NCBI GenBank assembly: GCA_001541255.1
Contig: LNQR01000004.1
Coordinates: forward strand, 1 to 64,000
Origin: Candidatus Magnetominusculus xianensis
GTDB lineage: Bacteria; Nitrospirota; Thermodesulfovibrionia; Thermodesulfovibrionales; Magnetobacteriaceae
Length of the DNA: 64,000 bases
Reading direction: 5' to 3'
Below are positions 1 through 6,948 of the stretch, one piece after another. Every line of letters starts with the position of its first letter. Positions within the stretch are counted from its first letter, which is position 1. Position numbers and translations under genes: made by a program. The notes under the pieces were generated by a model. That model was not told where the DNA came from. It saw nothing but the letters and a program-made list of their open reading frames with translations, and made no database searches.

Positions 1-147
1 AGACATCACCCGTTAGGTTACATTAAAATCTCGATATCCCTCATTGCCGCGTATTATTCCGCCAAGCAATTTCTATACCGGACAGTATTGTCGCTGTCCC
101 TGTTTTTCCTGTTAAATGCCGTTTTATTTGTTATTGTACTCGCTTAA
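1..147 (+). CDS. C-terminal end of a membrane protein (partial)
   Basis: The first reading frame is open from base 1 to a TAA at 145-147, giving 48 residues of a protein whose start lies outside the window. The last 25 residues are a run of hydrophobic amino acids (Leu/Val/Phe/Ile) typical of a membrane segment ending almost at the C terminus. I do not recognise the family. It is immediately followed by nuclease-like pseudogene sequence, so its own tail could be altered. Confidence 0.45.
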   Translation, partial: RHHPLGYIKISISLIAAYYSAKQFLYRTVLSLSLFFLLNAVLFVIVLA

Positions 148-379
148 TACTGGTATCAACCCGGCAGACCTCAACGGCGTATTCATCCAACTGGGGCGCA
201 CCTACATAGATGAAAAGGCAGAGATACCGCTGAAGAAGGCCAGAGATTTGAGCCGCTCCTCGATGTAATAAATGGCATACTCGACGAAATCCACGACCCT
301 GATATACCGTTTAATCCGACGTCAAATTCAAAGGATACATGCCCGCTGTGTACGTATAAGTATATGTGCGGGACGTAAA
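148..379 (+). pseudogene. Remnant of a PD-(D/E)XK-superfamily nuclease C terminus (copy 1)
   Basis: Two frames joined near 235 read as one protein tail: a segment with GVFIQLGRTYIDEKAEIPL, then FEPLLDVINGILDEIHDPD, then CPLCTYKYMCG before a TAA at 377-379. A Cys-rich end after a 'DPDIPFNPTSN' block is typical of AddB/RecB-like PD-(D/E)XK proteins (family knowledge; assignment is inference). A frameshift separates the two halves and no start is visible, so it is decayed. Closely related fragments recur at 2906-3059 and 4060-4120. Confidence 0.55.
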
Positions 380-779
380 TTTTAGAGTTGGTTTAGCTGC
401 ACGCCCCAGTCTATTCCGAATAGCAATGAAGCTTTCAGCCGCAAACAGCATGGCATCTAAACTATAAGTTATGTCGGGGATACAACCCAAGAGATTTAAT
501 GGAATCCAATTCCATATAAATGGGTATAAATTCCTATCTACCATGTTACTCTGAAAATAAATATTGTGTATAAACAGGTACTTGCAGACAATAAATACTG
601 GCATGAAAATTGCTTTAATAGCTGTACTATAGTTAGTTTATAACATGGAGGAGAAGCTAAATGGGTGGGCTGTCTGATGGACATGTACATCACCAAAACC
701 TGCAAAGCAGCATGCCCCCTGTGTTGTACTCCCGGTGAACCGAGACACATATAGCAAATAAACTATAAGGGGAATATAG
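380..779. other. Gene-poor stretch, 400 bp
   Basis: I see no convincing gene here. A 97-codon open frame runs on the minus strand from 604 into copy 1 of the nuclease remnant; it has no clear ribosome-binding site and ends inside another gene remnant, so I treat it as spurious or as a decayed gene. AT-rich sequence at 630-650 and 'aaggggaa' at about 768-775 probably serve the gene starting at 780. Confidence 0.4.
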
Positions 780-1556
780 ATGGAACAACACATGTCTTAT
801 ACAGATTCGCTGGAGGCTGCTCTTCGCTTCACAATGTGGAATAAATGTAAATTTGATGTATTTGAAAAAGATGTTCGTGAGTTTGTATCCGTTCTTGGCC
901 TAAACTGGGAACACATAACCACGCTCAACTCAGACGATATACATAAGCATGTAAATGAAGCATTAAAGTCATTTGGATCACAGGTATTTGCATGGTTTGA
1001 GCTGGGGTGCTATACAACCTTACTTTCAAATATGGTTGCTGATGGTCAAATAAGAAAAATACCTGGGGGTCTTAGGGGTGCAATAAACGGATATAAAAAA
1101 TGCCTTATTAAAGCTAATTTTCATGATGGGACAACTCGTAGAATATTGGCTTCTCTTGTTAACGAATTGGATAATGCCTCGGCTACTACTATGAAAAATA
1201 ACTTTGAACAGATTATTGATATACTGAGAGAGGAAGCACTACTTCAGGATACGCTATTAAAACAACATAATGAAATAGAGAAAATAATTAAAGATAAAAT
1301 AGGCAACAATCCTTGGTTATCCGGGTCGTTTTATCTTTTTGCTTTCGTCATAATTTCAACTGTTATGCTGTCTTTTGCGAAATTCATATCGCCATTTATG
1401 GTTCCAGTAGTCATAATCGGCACCATCTTATCGATAACTATCGTCGGTGCATTACAGTTAAGGAATGATGAAAGACTCAAGGATGAGTCATTCACTAAGA
1501 TTGTGGAACTGTTGCTCAAGCATCTGATGCGAATTCGTCGCAATAAAGATGACTGA
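780..1556 (+). CDS. Hypothetical membrane-anchored protein, 258 aa
   Basis: I do not recognise this family. The first ~180 residues are soluble and mostly helical by composition. Two adjacent hydrophobic segments follow at about 184-203 and 206-226, then a basic C-terminal tail (LLLKHLMRIRRNK). That predicts a cytoplasmic domain anchored by a helical hairpin. The ATG at 780 follows a purine-rich 'aaggggaa' stretch at good spacing. It stands alone among decayed TA and nuclease genes, and its low-GC codon use resembles those accessory neighbours rather than the housekeeping genes further right. Confidence 0.6.
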   Translation: MEQHMSYTDSLEAALRFTMWNKCKFDVFEKDVREFVSVLGLNWEHITTLNSDDIHKHVNEALKSFGSQVFAWFELGCYTTLLSNMVADGQIRKIPGGLRGAINGYKKCLIKANFHDGTTRRILASLVNELDNASATTMKNNFEQIIDILREEALLQDTLLKQHNEIEKIIKDKIGNNPWLSGSFYLFAFVIISTVMLSFAKFISPFMVPVVIIGTILSITIVGALQLRNDERLKDESFTKIVELLLKHLMRIRRNKDD

Positions 1557-1706
1557 CACCAATTGGCCCCAAAAACTGGGACACTTCCAATGATGGTTTT
1601 CTTTGCATTACCGGCCTTCTCGTCCAGTATTGTAACGGATTCCACTCAATTAATTTGGACAATTCTATTTCTTATCTCACTTTACGAAGGTCATATTTAA
1701 TCTAAT

Positions 1707-1943
1707 CTATTGCTTTTTACTTTCTAAATATATTGTATCCGGGCAAAAATCCAAACCATTGGCCCATTGGACAGTTCCTAAAAAAACTTTAGCGGAATTG
1801 AATATACTACGGTCTCTCAACTGTGTGAAAATTCCTTTATCCAAATAAGGTGTGACGTCAAATATTCCCATCTCATCGTTGTCAAATATGATTATTAATG
1901 TATAATCATTATTTGAGTAAACTTCTTTGACTCTTGGATTCAT
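1707..1943 (-). CDS. DUF2442 domain protein
   Basis: The 78-residue product fits the DUF2442 family: an N-terminal NPRVKEVYSNNDYTLIIIF segment, a central FDVTPYLDKGIFTQLRD, and a VQWANGLDFCPDTIY block near the end (family knowledge). DUF2442 genes usually lie just downstream of a DUF4160 gene and the pair is suspected to act as a toxin-antitoxin-like module. Exactly that partner lies upstream here but is broken (1949-2135). The DUF2442 gene itself appears full length and intact. Function is unproven for the family. Confidence 0.75.
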   Translation of the reverse strand: MNPRVKEVYSNNDYTLIIIFDNDEMGIFDVTPYLDKGIFTQLRDRSIFNSAKVFLGTVQWANGLDFCPDTIYLESKKQ

Positions 1944-1948
1944 ATAAA

Positions 1949-2135
1949 TTACCTTAAAGGCTCTATTTCGAATATTTCATGACCCGTAGAGGCAAGTTCC
2001 CAGTCTGCCAGTAGTTCCTCTTTGTGTATCTCTTATCCACGCCTGTACCAGACGCGTCTTACCTAACGGTAATTGCCCTTCCGTCAATGCTCCCAATGCC
2101 CCGTCCGATATTGAAAACACTGCTTCATACCCCTG
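1949..2135 (-). pseudogene. Broken DUF4160 gene
   Basis: On the minus strand one frame reads YQGYEAVFSISDGAL...GQLPLGKTRLVQAWIRDTQR. After a shift, a second frame reads EELLADWELASTGHEIFEIEP and stops at 1949-1951. Together they match the C-terminal two thirds of a DUF4160 protein (family knowledge). The N terminus is missing, a frameshift lies near 2020, and there may be a small insertion near 2090. The stop sits 6 bases from the DUF2442 start, the normal arrangement for this pair. Confidence 0.7.
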
Positions 2136-2186
2136 ATAGCGAACAGTTTGATTAATACTATAGCCAAAACAAACTTGAATGCTATC

Positions 2187-2387
2187 TTATATGCCTAACT
2201 TAGTTTTTAAATCCTTATGATTTACCCACTCCTTGTTCTTTAACTTAGTTTCAACTGCGGAATAATAGTCATCTCTGTCATCTTCGATTTCTTTATATTT
2301 TAGGTATTCATTATAGTCCATTATTACGGCAACAGGCTTACCGTCTTCTTCTATTACCTGTATTCTACGCGAATATATCACTGACAT
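2187..2387 (-). CDS. Phd/YefM- or RelB-like antitoxin (solitary)
   Basis: A 66-residue acidic/basic helical protein with RRIQVIEEDGKPVAVIMDYN-like sequence followed by a long helix and WVNHKDLKTKLGI. The 'V..DG.PVAVI..YNEYLK' pattern is characteristic of type II antitoxins of the Phd/YefM and RelB groups. It is shorter than usual at the N terminus. Its start overlaps the 3' end of the upstream Uma2 gene by 23 bases, so it is probably translationally coupled. No cognate toxin follows: downstream is only the broken DUF4160 gene, so it looks orphaned. Confidence 0.55.
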   Translation of the reverse strand: MSVIYSRRIQVIEEDGKPVAVIMDYNEYLKYKEIEDDRDDYYSAVETKLKNKEWVNHKDLKTKLGI

Positions 2388-2877
2388 TGAGTTGAAACCC
2401 TTCTATCACTTTAGATGTAGCAGCTCCATCAAGTGTCGCAAAGGAATGCAGCTTGTACTTGTCGGCTTCGATGGTTAGAATCTCGACGGTCATAGATTCA
2501 GGCTTGATTATCCAATACTCCGGTACTCTGTATCTCTCATAGATTGCCCTCTTGACGGCAGTATCCATTTCATAAGTGCTTTGAGAAATTATCTCACACA
2601 CCATGTCCGGCACACCCCTAATCCAGTCCTGCTCTATGTCTGCGTTGTCATTTCTCACAAAAAATATATCTGGTTGGAGCCTGTTTTCCCCCTCTTCAAA
2701 TATAATATCAAGTGGAGAAAAATATGCAAATCCAAGTTGATTTTGTTCAACAAATCTATCTAATTGCCTGAAAATTTTCACCGCGATTCGCTGGTGTTTT
2801 CTAAATGGACTAGGCCCCATCACTTTCTCTCCATTGATGATCTCAGTTAAGTCAAAATCTCTTTCTAATGTTTCCAT
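2365..2877 (-). CDS. Uma2 family (DUF820) putative endonuclease
   Basis: The 170-residue protein carries the Uma2 pattern: TEIINGEKVMGPSPFRKHQ near the N terminus, LQPDIFFV at about residue 68, DMVCEIIS at about 91, and a following Lys in a helix before YRVPEYWII. These are the D...E-x-K elements of a PD-(D/E)XK fold (family knowledge). Uma2 proteins are abundant in cyanobacteria and filamentous or sediment bacteria, and their role is unresolved. A close paralogue lies at 36245-36760 and a truncated copy at 3040-3186. Confidence 0.8.
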   Translation of the reverse strand: METLERDFDLTEIINGEKVMGPSPFRKHQRIAVKIFRQLDRFVEQNQLGFAYFSPLDIIFEEGENRLQPDIFFVRNDNADIEQDWIRGVPDMVCEIISQSTYEMDTAVKRAIYERYRVPEYWIIKPESMTVEILTIEADKYKLHSFATLDGAATSKVIEGFQLNVSDIFA

Positions 2878-2905
2878 ACTGTATAGTATATCATATCCTT
2901 AAAGG

Positions 2906-3059
2906 GCAAAAACAGGACACTTCCTATATATTATTCACGTTTGAAAAAGACCAGAGATTTGAGCCGCTCTTCGATGTAATAAATGGCATATTCGACGAAG
3001 TCCACGACCCTGACATGCCGTTCAATCCGGCGTCAAATTTCCCAAATGATTTTTTCTGA
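2906..3059 (+). pseudogene. Nuclease-tail remnant, copy 2
   Basis: This carries the same FEPLFDVINGIFDEVHDPD block as copy 1 (148-379), nearly base for base over about 85 bases. It is preceded by a leader ('aaacaggacacttcc' then 'tatatattattcacg') that is shared, slightly altered, with 4060-4090. The match to copy 1 stops at about 3037 ('gcgtcaaat'). From there the DNA continues as a minus-strand Uma2 stub, so this is a chimeric junction. The open frame is therefore not a functional gene. Confidence 0.6.
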
Positions 3060-3186
3060 CATACTGACGCATTATATCAACCAAGTTAGCTGCAGCGTCC
3101 TGCTGCCTTCCAAATGGACTTGGCCCCATAATTTCCTCTCCGTTAATGATTTCCGTTAAATCTAAATCAGTTATGGTAGTTTCCAT
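3040..3186 (-). pseudogene. 5' stub of a Uma2 gene
   Basis: From an ATG at 3184-3186 the minus strand reads METTITDLDLTEIINGEE, then IMGPSPFGRQQDAAANLVDI, then VRKNHLG. This is the first ~48 residues of a Uma2 protein like those at 2365-2877 and 36245-36760. The homology ends at about 3040, where nuclease-tail sequence begins. The remaining ~120 codons are missing, so the gene is dead. Confidence 0.7.
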
Positions 3187-3271
3187 GACTAAGTTGTATC
3201 ACCATCCTTGTGTCAACATTGTGAGTTGCCCAATGTCACATAAGCAATTGTACATGGTGCTTTGATGTTCT

Positions 3272-3301
3272 TTGTCTTTTTAGTATACCATCTGCTATAC
3301 T
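3272..3301 (+). promoter_or_regulatory. Promoter with overlapping palindrome for the abrB/PIN pair
   Basis: TTGTCT (3272-3277) and TATACT (3296-3301) are spaced 18 bases apart, a fair sigma70-type promoter. AGTATA (3282-3287) and TATACT (3296-3301) form an inverted repeat with an 8-base gap covering the -10 box. An AbrB-type antitoxin commonly represses its own operon by binding such a site; that role here is inference. Confidence 0.5.
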
Positions 3302-3343
3302 ATTATTGTATTTTAAAATATTACTATAGAATAGGAGGTCTCC

Positions 3344-3649
3344 GTGCTACGGAAAGTAAACAGAAACTTCCAAATAACCCTGCCTGTAAAGTTTAGAAAG
3401 AGGTTTGATGTACACGAGGGAGATTTATTAGAGGTTGTTGAAAGCGAGGGAGGCTTTATCTTCCGGCCTGTAGAACTTAAAAGAAAACAAGTTCTTAAGG
3501 AGCTGTACGTAATTTATGAGAAGCTCTCCGATAATCCTTATGCTGATTTGCCGGAAGATGAAGTCATGGAAATCGTCAATAGAAAAATTAGAGAAGTCAG
3601 AGAAGAAAGAAGGAAAGAAGCTGAAGAAAAGATTCCATCCACTTCTTAA
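3344..3649 (+). CDS. AbrB/MazE-type antitoxin
   Basis: The 101-residue product begins with a swapped-hairpin AbrB domain: VNRNFQITLPVKFRKRFDV, then EGDLLEVVE and FRPVE. A long charged C-terminal helix (residues ~55-100) follows and would wrap the toxin. The start is a GTG at 3344, well placed after 'aggaggtc' at 3333-3340; there is no earlier ATG. It is followed nine bases later by a PIN toxin gene, the usual antitoxin-then-toxin order. It probably autoregulates through the palindrome at 3282-3301. Confidence 0.8.
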   Translation: MLRKVNRNFQITLPVKFRKRFDVHEGDLLEVVESEGGFIFRPVELKRKQVLKELYVIYEKLSDNPYADLPEDEVMEIVNRKIREVREERRKEAEEKIPSTS

Positions 3650-3658
3650 ATATCTTCA

Positions 3659-4060
3659 ATGAGGGTTATTCTTGATTGCAATATTCTTATTTCCGCTGGG
3701 CTTAACGCCGGTACTTGCCGTGATTTAATTGATGAGGTTCTTTTAAAACACAGTCTGTTTCTTTCTCATAAAATTATTACAGAATACTATAGAATAATTT
3801 CACGGTTTGAGCTAAATGTAAAAGCCACAGAGAAATTTAATGAAATTATTCCCATCTTTTTAAAAGTGGCTACTATAGTTGAACCACTGGAACAATCTTT
3901 TAATCTGATAGACATGGATGATGAAATTTACCTCGCCACAGCTCTGTCGGCTAAAGCCGATGTAATTATTACAGGAAATAAAAAACATTTTCCTTTCGAT
4001 GAATACAAGGGGGTTAGGATTGTAAGCCCAAGAGAATTTTTAGACTTAATGGTTTTATAA
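3659..4060 (+). CDS. PIN-domain toxin (COG1569 type)
   Basis: A 133-residue PIN-fold ribonuclease. RVILDCNILISA gives the first catalytic Asp (residue 6). SHKIITEYYRII supplies the conserved Glu at about 42. DMDDEIYLATALSAKADVII gives the later acidic residues at about 88-93, followed by TGNKKHF. PIN toxins cleave RNA using a metal ion held by these acids (family knowledge). The gene lies 9 bases after the AbrB-like antitoxin, so the pair looks like a complete, intact type II TA module, unlike most of its neighbours. Confidence 0.8.
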   Translation: MRVILDCNILISAGLNAGTCRDLIDEVLLKHSLFLSHKIITEYYRIISRFELNVKATEKFNEIIPIFLKVATIVEPLEQSFNLIDMDDEIYLATALSAKADVIITGNKKHFPFDEYKGVRIVSPREFLDLMVL

Positions 4061-4120
4061 AAAACAGGGACTTCCTGTATATTACTCACTTTCGTCAAAT
4101 TCAAAAGATACATGCCCGCC
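4060..4120 (+). repeat. Repeat remnant, copy 3 (deletion derivative)
   Basis: Bases 4062-4091 repeat the leader of copy 2 (2909-2940) with a few changes. Bases 4093-4117 repeat 'cgtcaaattcaaa' and 'gatacatgcccgc' from copy 1 (328-352). The 85-base block between these parts in the other copies is absent, so this looks like an internally deleted copy of the same nuclease-tail sequence. Confidence 0.5.
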
Positions 4121-4252
4121 TTCCCCATTCTTATCTGCAAGAAACCATTGCATGCAAGGAAAACAGCAAATATCGGGGAGTCTCCTAAAGACACGCCTGC
4201 TGTCGCGGGGTTTGTGGTCTCTGGTGCAATAAACGGCTACATAGAGCAATAA
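4118..4252 (+). pseudogene. Possible C-terminal fragment of an unknown gene
   Basis: This frame is open for 44 codons and ends TPAVAGFVVSGAINGYIEQ-stop at 4250-4252, which has the look of a genuine protein tail. It has no start of its own, is joined to the repeat at 4060-4117, and its stop codon lies inside a palindrome. I do not recognise the family. Confidence 0.25.
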
Positions 4253-4330
4253 ATCATTGCACCGCATTGCTCGGCCAGGTGGTCATGTTTTAAGGTTTTA
4301 AGCCGTTTAATCATTTGGCATGGTTTTTGA
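4148..4330 (+). promoter_or_regulatory. Upstream control region of the first stress-protein gene
   Basis: Three elements are visible. TTGCATGCAA, a perfect 10-base palindrome, lies at 4148-4157. GCAATAAATCATTGC, 5-base arms around a 5-base centre, lies at 4246-4260. TGGCATGGTTTTTGA lies at 4316-4330. The same three elements in the same order and nearly the same spacing precede the paralogous operon at 6752 (6493-6675). The last element has the GG-N10-G spacing of a sigma54 -24/-12 promoter, but with GA where GC is normal. The palindromes would then be activator sites (inference). Confidence 0.5.
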
Positions 4331-4380
4331 TTTATATAAACCAAGAGATGAAAACAATCAATATCCACAGGGAGGACGTT

Positions 4381-4821
4381 ATGAGTAAAGAAATAGCAGC
4401 TATCGTATATCCAGGACTCAACTACAAGGAATCTATCGCATACGCCAGTAAAAGGGCAAGCGAAACCGGCTCGACACTGTCATTAATTGGAATCATCCCC
4501 GAATTCAGTACATCTGAAATGACCGCCATCAGCATGTACGAATTCGGCCCGCTAAACAGCCTGACAGATAGCGTTGAAAGAGACTCGAGAAAGTTCTTCG
4601 ATGTGGTAAAAGACTATTGCATAACTAAGGAAATCACCTCCGGATTCAGCGTTTACAGGGGCACCATCGAGGATGTCATCGACCATGTCAGGCAGAACAA
4701 CCATAACGTAGAGCTTATAGTAGTGCCGACACCGTCAAAGACGCTCACAAAGGTAGTCTCATCGGGAAAGAAAGCCTTAGCTCCTGCCTCAGAGTGCGCG
4801 GTGGTGTTAGTGCTGGATTAA
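4381..4821 (+). CDS. Universal-stress-protein-like protein
   Basis: The 146-residue product starts SKEIAAIVYPGLNYKESIAY and ends in a CAVVLVLD strand, the alternating alpha/beta pattern of a UspA fold. I place the start at the ATG at 4381, which follows 'agggagg' at ideal distance. An upstream in-frame ATG lies inside the promoter-like block. A paralogue at 8200-8676 shares 'VIVYPG..YKES', 'PEF..SE.TA.SMYEFG' and the overall layout. The classical G-x2-G-x9-G(S/T) nucleotide motif is not evident. Probably a stress or ligand-binding accessory to the TauE/SafE permease system nearby. Confidence 0.65.
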   Translation: MSKEIAAIVYPGLNYKESIAYASKRASETGSTLSLIGIIPEFSTSEMTAISMYEFGPLNSLTDSVERDSRKFFDVVKDYCITKEITSGFSVYRGTIEDVIDHVRQNNHNVELIVVPTPSKTLTKVVSSGKKALAPASECAVVLVLD

Positions 4822-4836
4822 TTCAGCAAGGATAGA

Positions 4837-4881
4837 GCGCTGCCGGACTTCTCTGCTTCTCTGCTTCTTTACCGGCAGCGC
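4837..4881. terminator. Perfect 10-bp hairpin after the stress gene
   Basis: GCGCTGCCGG (4837-4846) pairs perfectly with CCGGCAGCGC (4872-4881) around a 25-base pyrimidine-rich loop that itself contains 'cttctctg' repeats. It lies 16 bases after the stop of the stress gene. There is no T-run after the stem, so it may be a weak terminator or an mRNA 3'-end stabiliser. Confidence 0.5.
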
Positions 4882-4958
4882 CGCCTCACCCCATTTTCAC
4901 ACACGGCTTTACTGCATTTGACATAATCGGCCAAAGTAAGTTATTTTGTACAATCGGT

Positions 4959-6488
4959 ATGGGATTAAAACTTTGGCAGAGAATTATTATCAACATGATT
5001 TTCCCCATAGCCATCTCTTTGGCTCTGATTTATGTTGAGCTCAGAAACGTCAATAAGATATACCAACGGTTCAGTGTTATCGAGTGGGTCGATGACATAA
5101 ACCTGCTCTTGCTTGAGCTTAGGCGATATGAAAAAAATATCCTCTTATTAATCGAAGAAAAAGAAAATCTTAAACTATTTCACGACACTATCAGTACTCT
5201 TAGGTCTAAAGTCAAATCCATAGAAAACGAAATCGTCCTTAGAACGAATACAGGCTACTATTTTAATCTTATGAAAAACATCGACCTCTATGAGGAAATT
5301 TTTGAAACGCTCGTCGCAGCGATAGACAAAAGACAACAGCTCATCGAGGAGATTCGGCCTTTTGGCAGAGCAATTGAAAATAAATCATCCAATAAATATA
5401 TGGCGCTTATACTCAGGAAATACGAAAAAAACTATTTACTATACAAGGAAAAAAAGGCTATAGATGAAGTCTATGATATTTCTAAATTATTAATCGATTC
5501 AGCACCAGAGATTAAACAAGATGCCGGTTTATACATAGTGACTTTTAAAGAAATCGTCAATAATGACACCGTGTTAACCAATACGCTGCAACTAATGAGA
5601 AACTACGCCAGAGAAATTGAAAAATATACTATAGGGTTTTCTGTCAAAGAACGCTCCTACGTCAACACCATCATGATAAACGGCGAGAGGGCATTCCTCT
5701 ACGCCGCCCTGTTTATCATCTTCAGCACTATTGCAATCGCCTACATGGTCTCACAGAACATGATACGGGTAATGAGGGAAATGGAACACGCCTTTGACAA
5801 GATAAGCGATAGCTCTTTCACCCATATCGTAAAGACCGATGCCCCAAATGAGGTTAAGTCCTTCATCGGCGCCTATAACCGTATTGTCTCCAAACTCAAC
5901 TTTAACCTGAAGGAGAAGACCAAAAAAATCACACTTGCTGAGCAGACACTCTTGCAAAAACAATCTGAAATCACCGCGAAAAACTCCACCCTTCGGGCTA
6001 TGTCAATAGAAATCCTCGACATGATAAAAAATAAGCCGTTAAATATAACACAAACCCCCATTAAGTATCTGATCCTGGAGTCGATAAGCTCTGCTGCATC
6101 GAATACCTCACCCGGTGTGTCTATCTCGTCAAACATTGTGGAGCTTCCAGATAAACTCCCTACTGACACCCTGCTTATCCGCCTTTCAATCATCAATGTC
6201 ATTGTTAATGCCTTGCGCTTTACCCCTTATGGTGGAAAAGTTACAGTAACCGGCACTGTCGAGGACACTAACGCTGCCATATATATCTCTGACACCGGGC
6301 CAGGTATCTCTGAGGACATCATCGGGAAGATTTTCGACCCATTCTTTACAACAGTCGAAGAGGCAGCCGGACTTGGCCTTACTATCGCTATGACCGCAAT
6401 AGAACGCCATAATGGTACAATCACCGTGGTGAGCGATTCCCGTCCTGAAGGGGGCACTACTGTGAAAATCCTTCTTCCAGTGCAGTAA
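4959..6488 (+). CDS. Membrane sensor with HAMP and HATPase domains, no visible phospho-acceptor His
   Basis: The 509-residue protein has a first membrane helix at ~9-27 and a helical periplasmic sensor region to ~243. A second membrane helix follows at ~245-267, then a HAMP-like linker with a coiled coil to ~340, then an ATPase domain. The ATPase has an N-box (NVIVNALRFTP, ~411), G1 (SDTGPGIS, ~444) and G2 (AGLGLTI, ~468). Between the coiled coil and the N-box I find no H-E-x-x-T-P-like box, where a normal kinase carries its phosphorylated His. It could be a degenerate kinase, a phosphatase or a protein that phosphorylates in trans. It sits between two stress-protein operons and may control them. 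Confidence 0.75.
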   Translation: MGLKLWQRIIINMIFPIAISLALIYVELRNVNKIYQRFSVIEWVDDINLLLLELRRYEKNILLLIEEKENLKLFHDTISTLRSKVKSIENEIVLRTNTGYYFNLMKNIDLYEEIFETLVAAIDKRQQLIEEIRPFGRAIENKSSNKYMALILRKYEKNYLLYKEKKAIDEVYDISKLLIDSAPEIKQDAGLYIVTFKEIVNNDTVLTNTLQLMRNYAREIEKYTIGFSVKERSYVNTIMINGERAFLYAALFIIFSTIAIAYMVSQNMIRVMREMEHAFDKISDSSFTHIVKTDAPNEVKSFIGAYNRIVSKLNFNLKEKTKKITLAEQTLLQKQSEITAKNSTLRAMSIEILDMIKNKPLNITQTPIKYLILESISSAASNTSPGVSISSNIVELPDKLPTDTLLIRLSIINVIVNALRFTPYGGKVTVTGTVEDTNAAIYISDTGPGISEDIIGKIFDPFFTTVEEAAGLGLTIAMTAIERHNGTITVVSDSRPEGGTTVKILLPVQ

Positions 6489-6492
6489 TTTA

Positions 6493-6675
6493 TTGCATGC
6501 AATCAAACCGTTTCTTTCACTACTAAATAACCGCCAGCATCAGCCATTCCATAGTATATTGGTGATATGAATATAATTGTCACAGTTCTATCTGCAATAA
6601 ATCATTGCACCTTATACGATGAGACTATGATAACTACGTGATATATATAGATATTATGGCTGGCATAGTTCTTGA
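6493..6675 (+). promoter_or_regulatory. Upstream control region of the permease/stress operon
   Basis: TTGCATGCAA at 6493-6502, GCAATAAATCATTGC at 6594-6608 and TGGCATAGTTCTTGA at 6661-6675 repeat the layout seen at 4148-4330. The second palindrome is identical over 18 bases including the trailing 'acc'. Spacings are 101 and 67 bases here against 98 and 70 there. A TATATA follows the last block in both. Shared control of the two operons is a strong inference; the regulator is not identified. Confidence 0.55.
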
Positions 6676-6751
6676 GATATATACCTGCATAAAGCGATAC
6701 GCTCAGTAGCATACAACAAATAAAACTGGAAAGACAAAAGGAGGTGACACA

Positions 6752-6922
6752 ATGGAAAACTTATTTGCATGGATAACCGAGCTAAACAAGACAGACCACA
6801 CAGCATTTGCAATCCTAACAGTAGTAACGATGTCAGGCATAGGCTTAGTGATAGGTTCAACAATCGAGTTATTTTTCAAGCTACTCGGCATTAAGACAAA
6901 CAAGATAGAAATACACCACTAA
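6752..6922 (+). CDS. Small membrane protein, 56 aa
   Basis: The ATG at 6752 follows 'aaaggaggtgaca', an excellent ribosome-binding site. The product starts MENLFAWITELNKTDHTAFA, has one membrane helix (about residues 18-45) and a short basic tail ending IEIHH. It lies 26 bases before the TauE/SafE permease gene and is the first gene of that operon, so it is probably a small subunit or accessory of the permease. I do not recognise a named family. Confidence 0.7.
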   Translation: MENLFAWITELNKTDHTAFAILTVVTMSGIGLVIGSTIELFFKLLGIKTNKIEIHH

Positions 6923-6948
6923 ACAGGGGCTGAAGGAGGAGTAAACAG

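Noticed and set aside
311..604. 97-codon minus-strand open frame
   Set aside because: It runs into the nuclease remnant on the other strand and has no ribosome-binding site; only its middle looks protein-like, so I do not call it a gene.
4918..4947. TTGACA with TATTTT before the sensor kinase
   Set aside because: The -10 box is weak and would leave almost no leader before the ATG; not strong enough to list.
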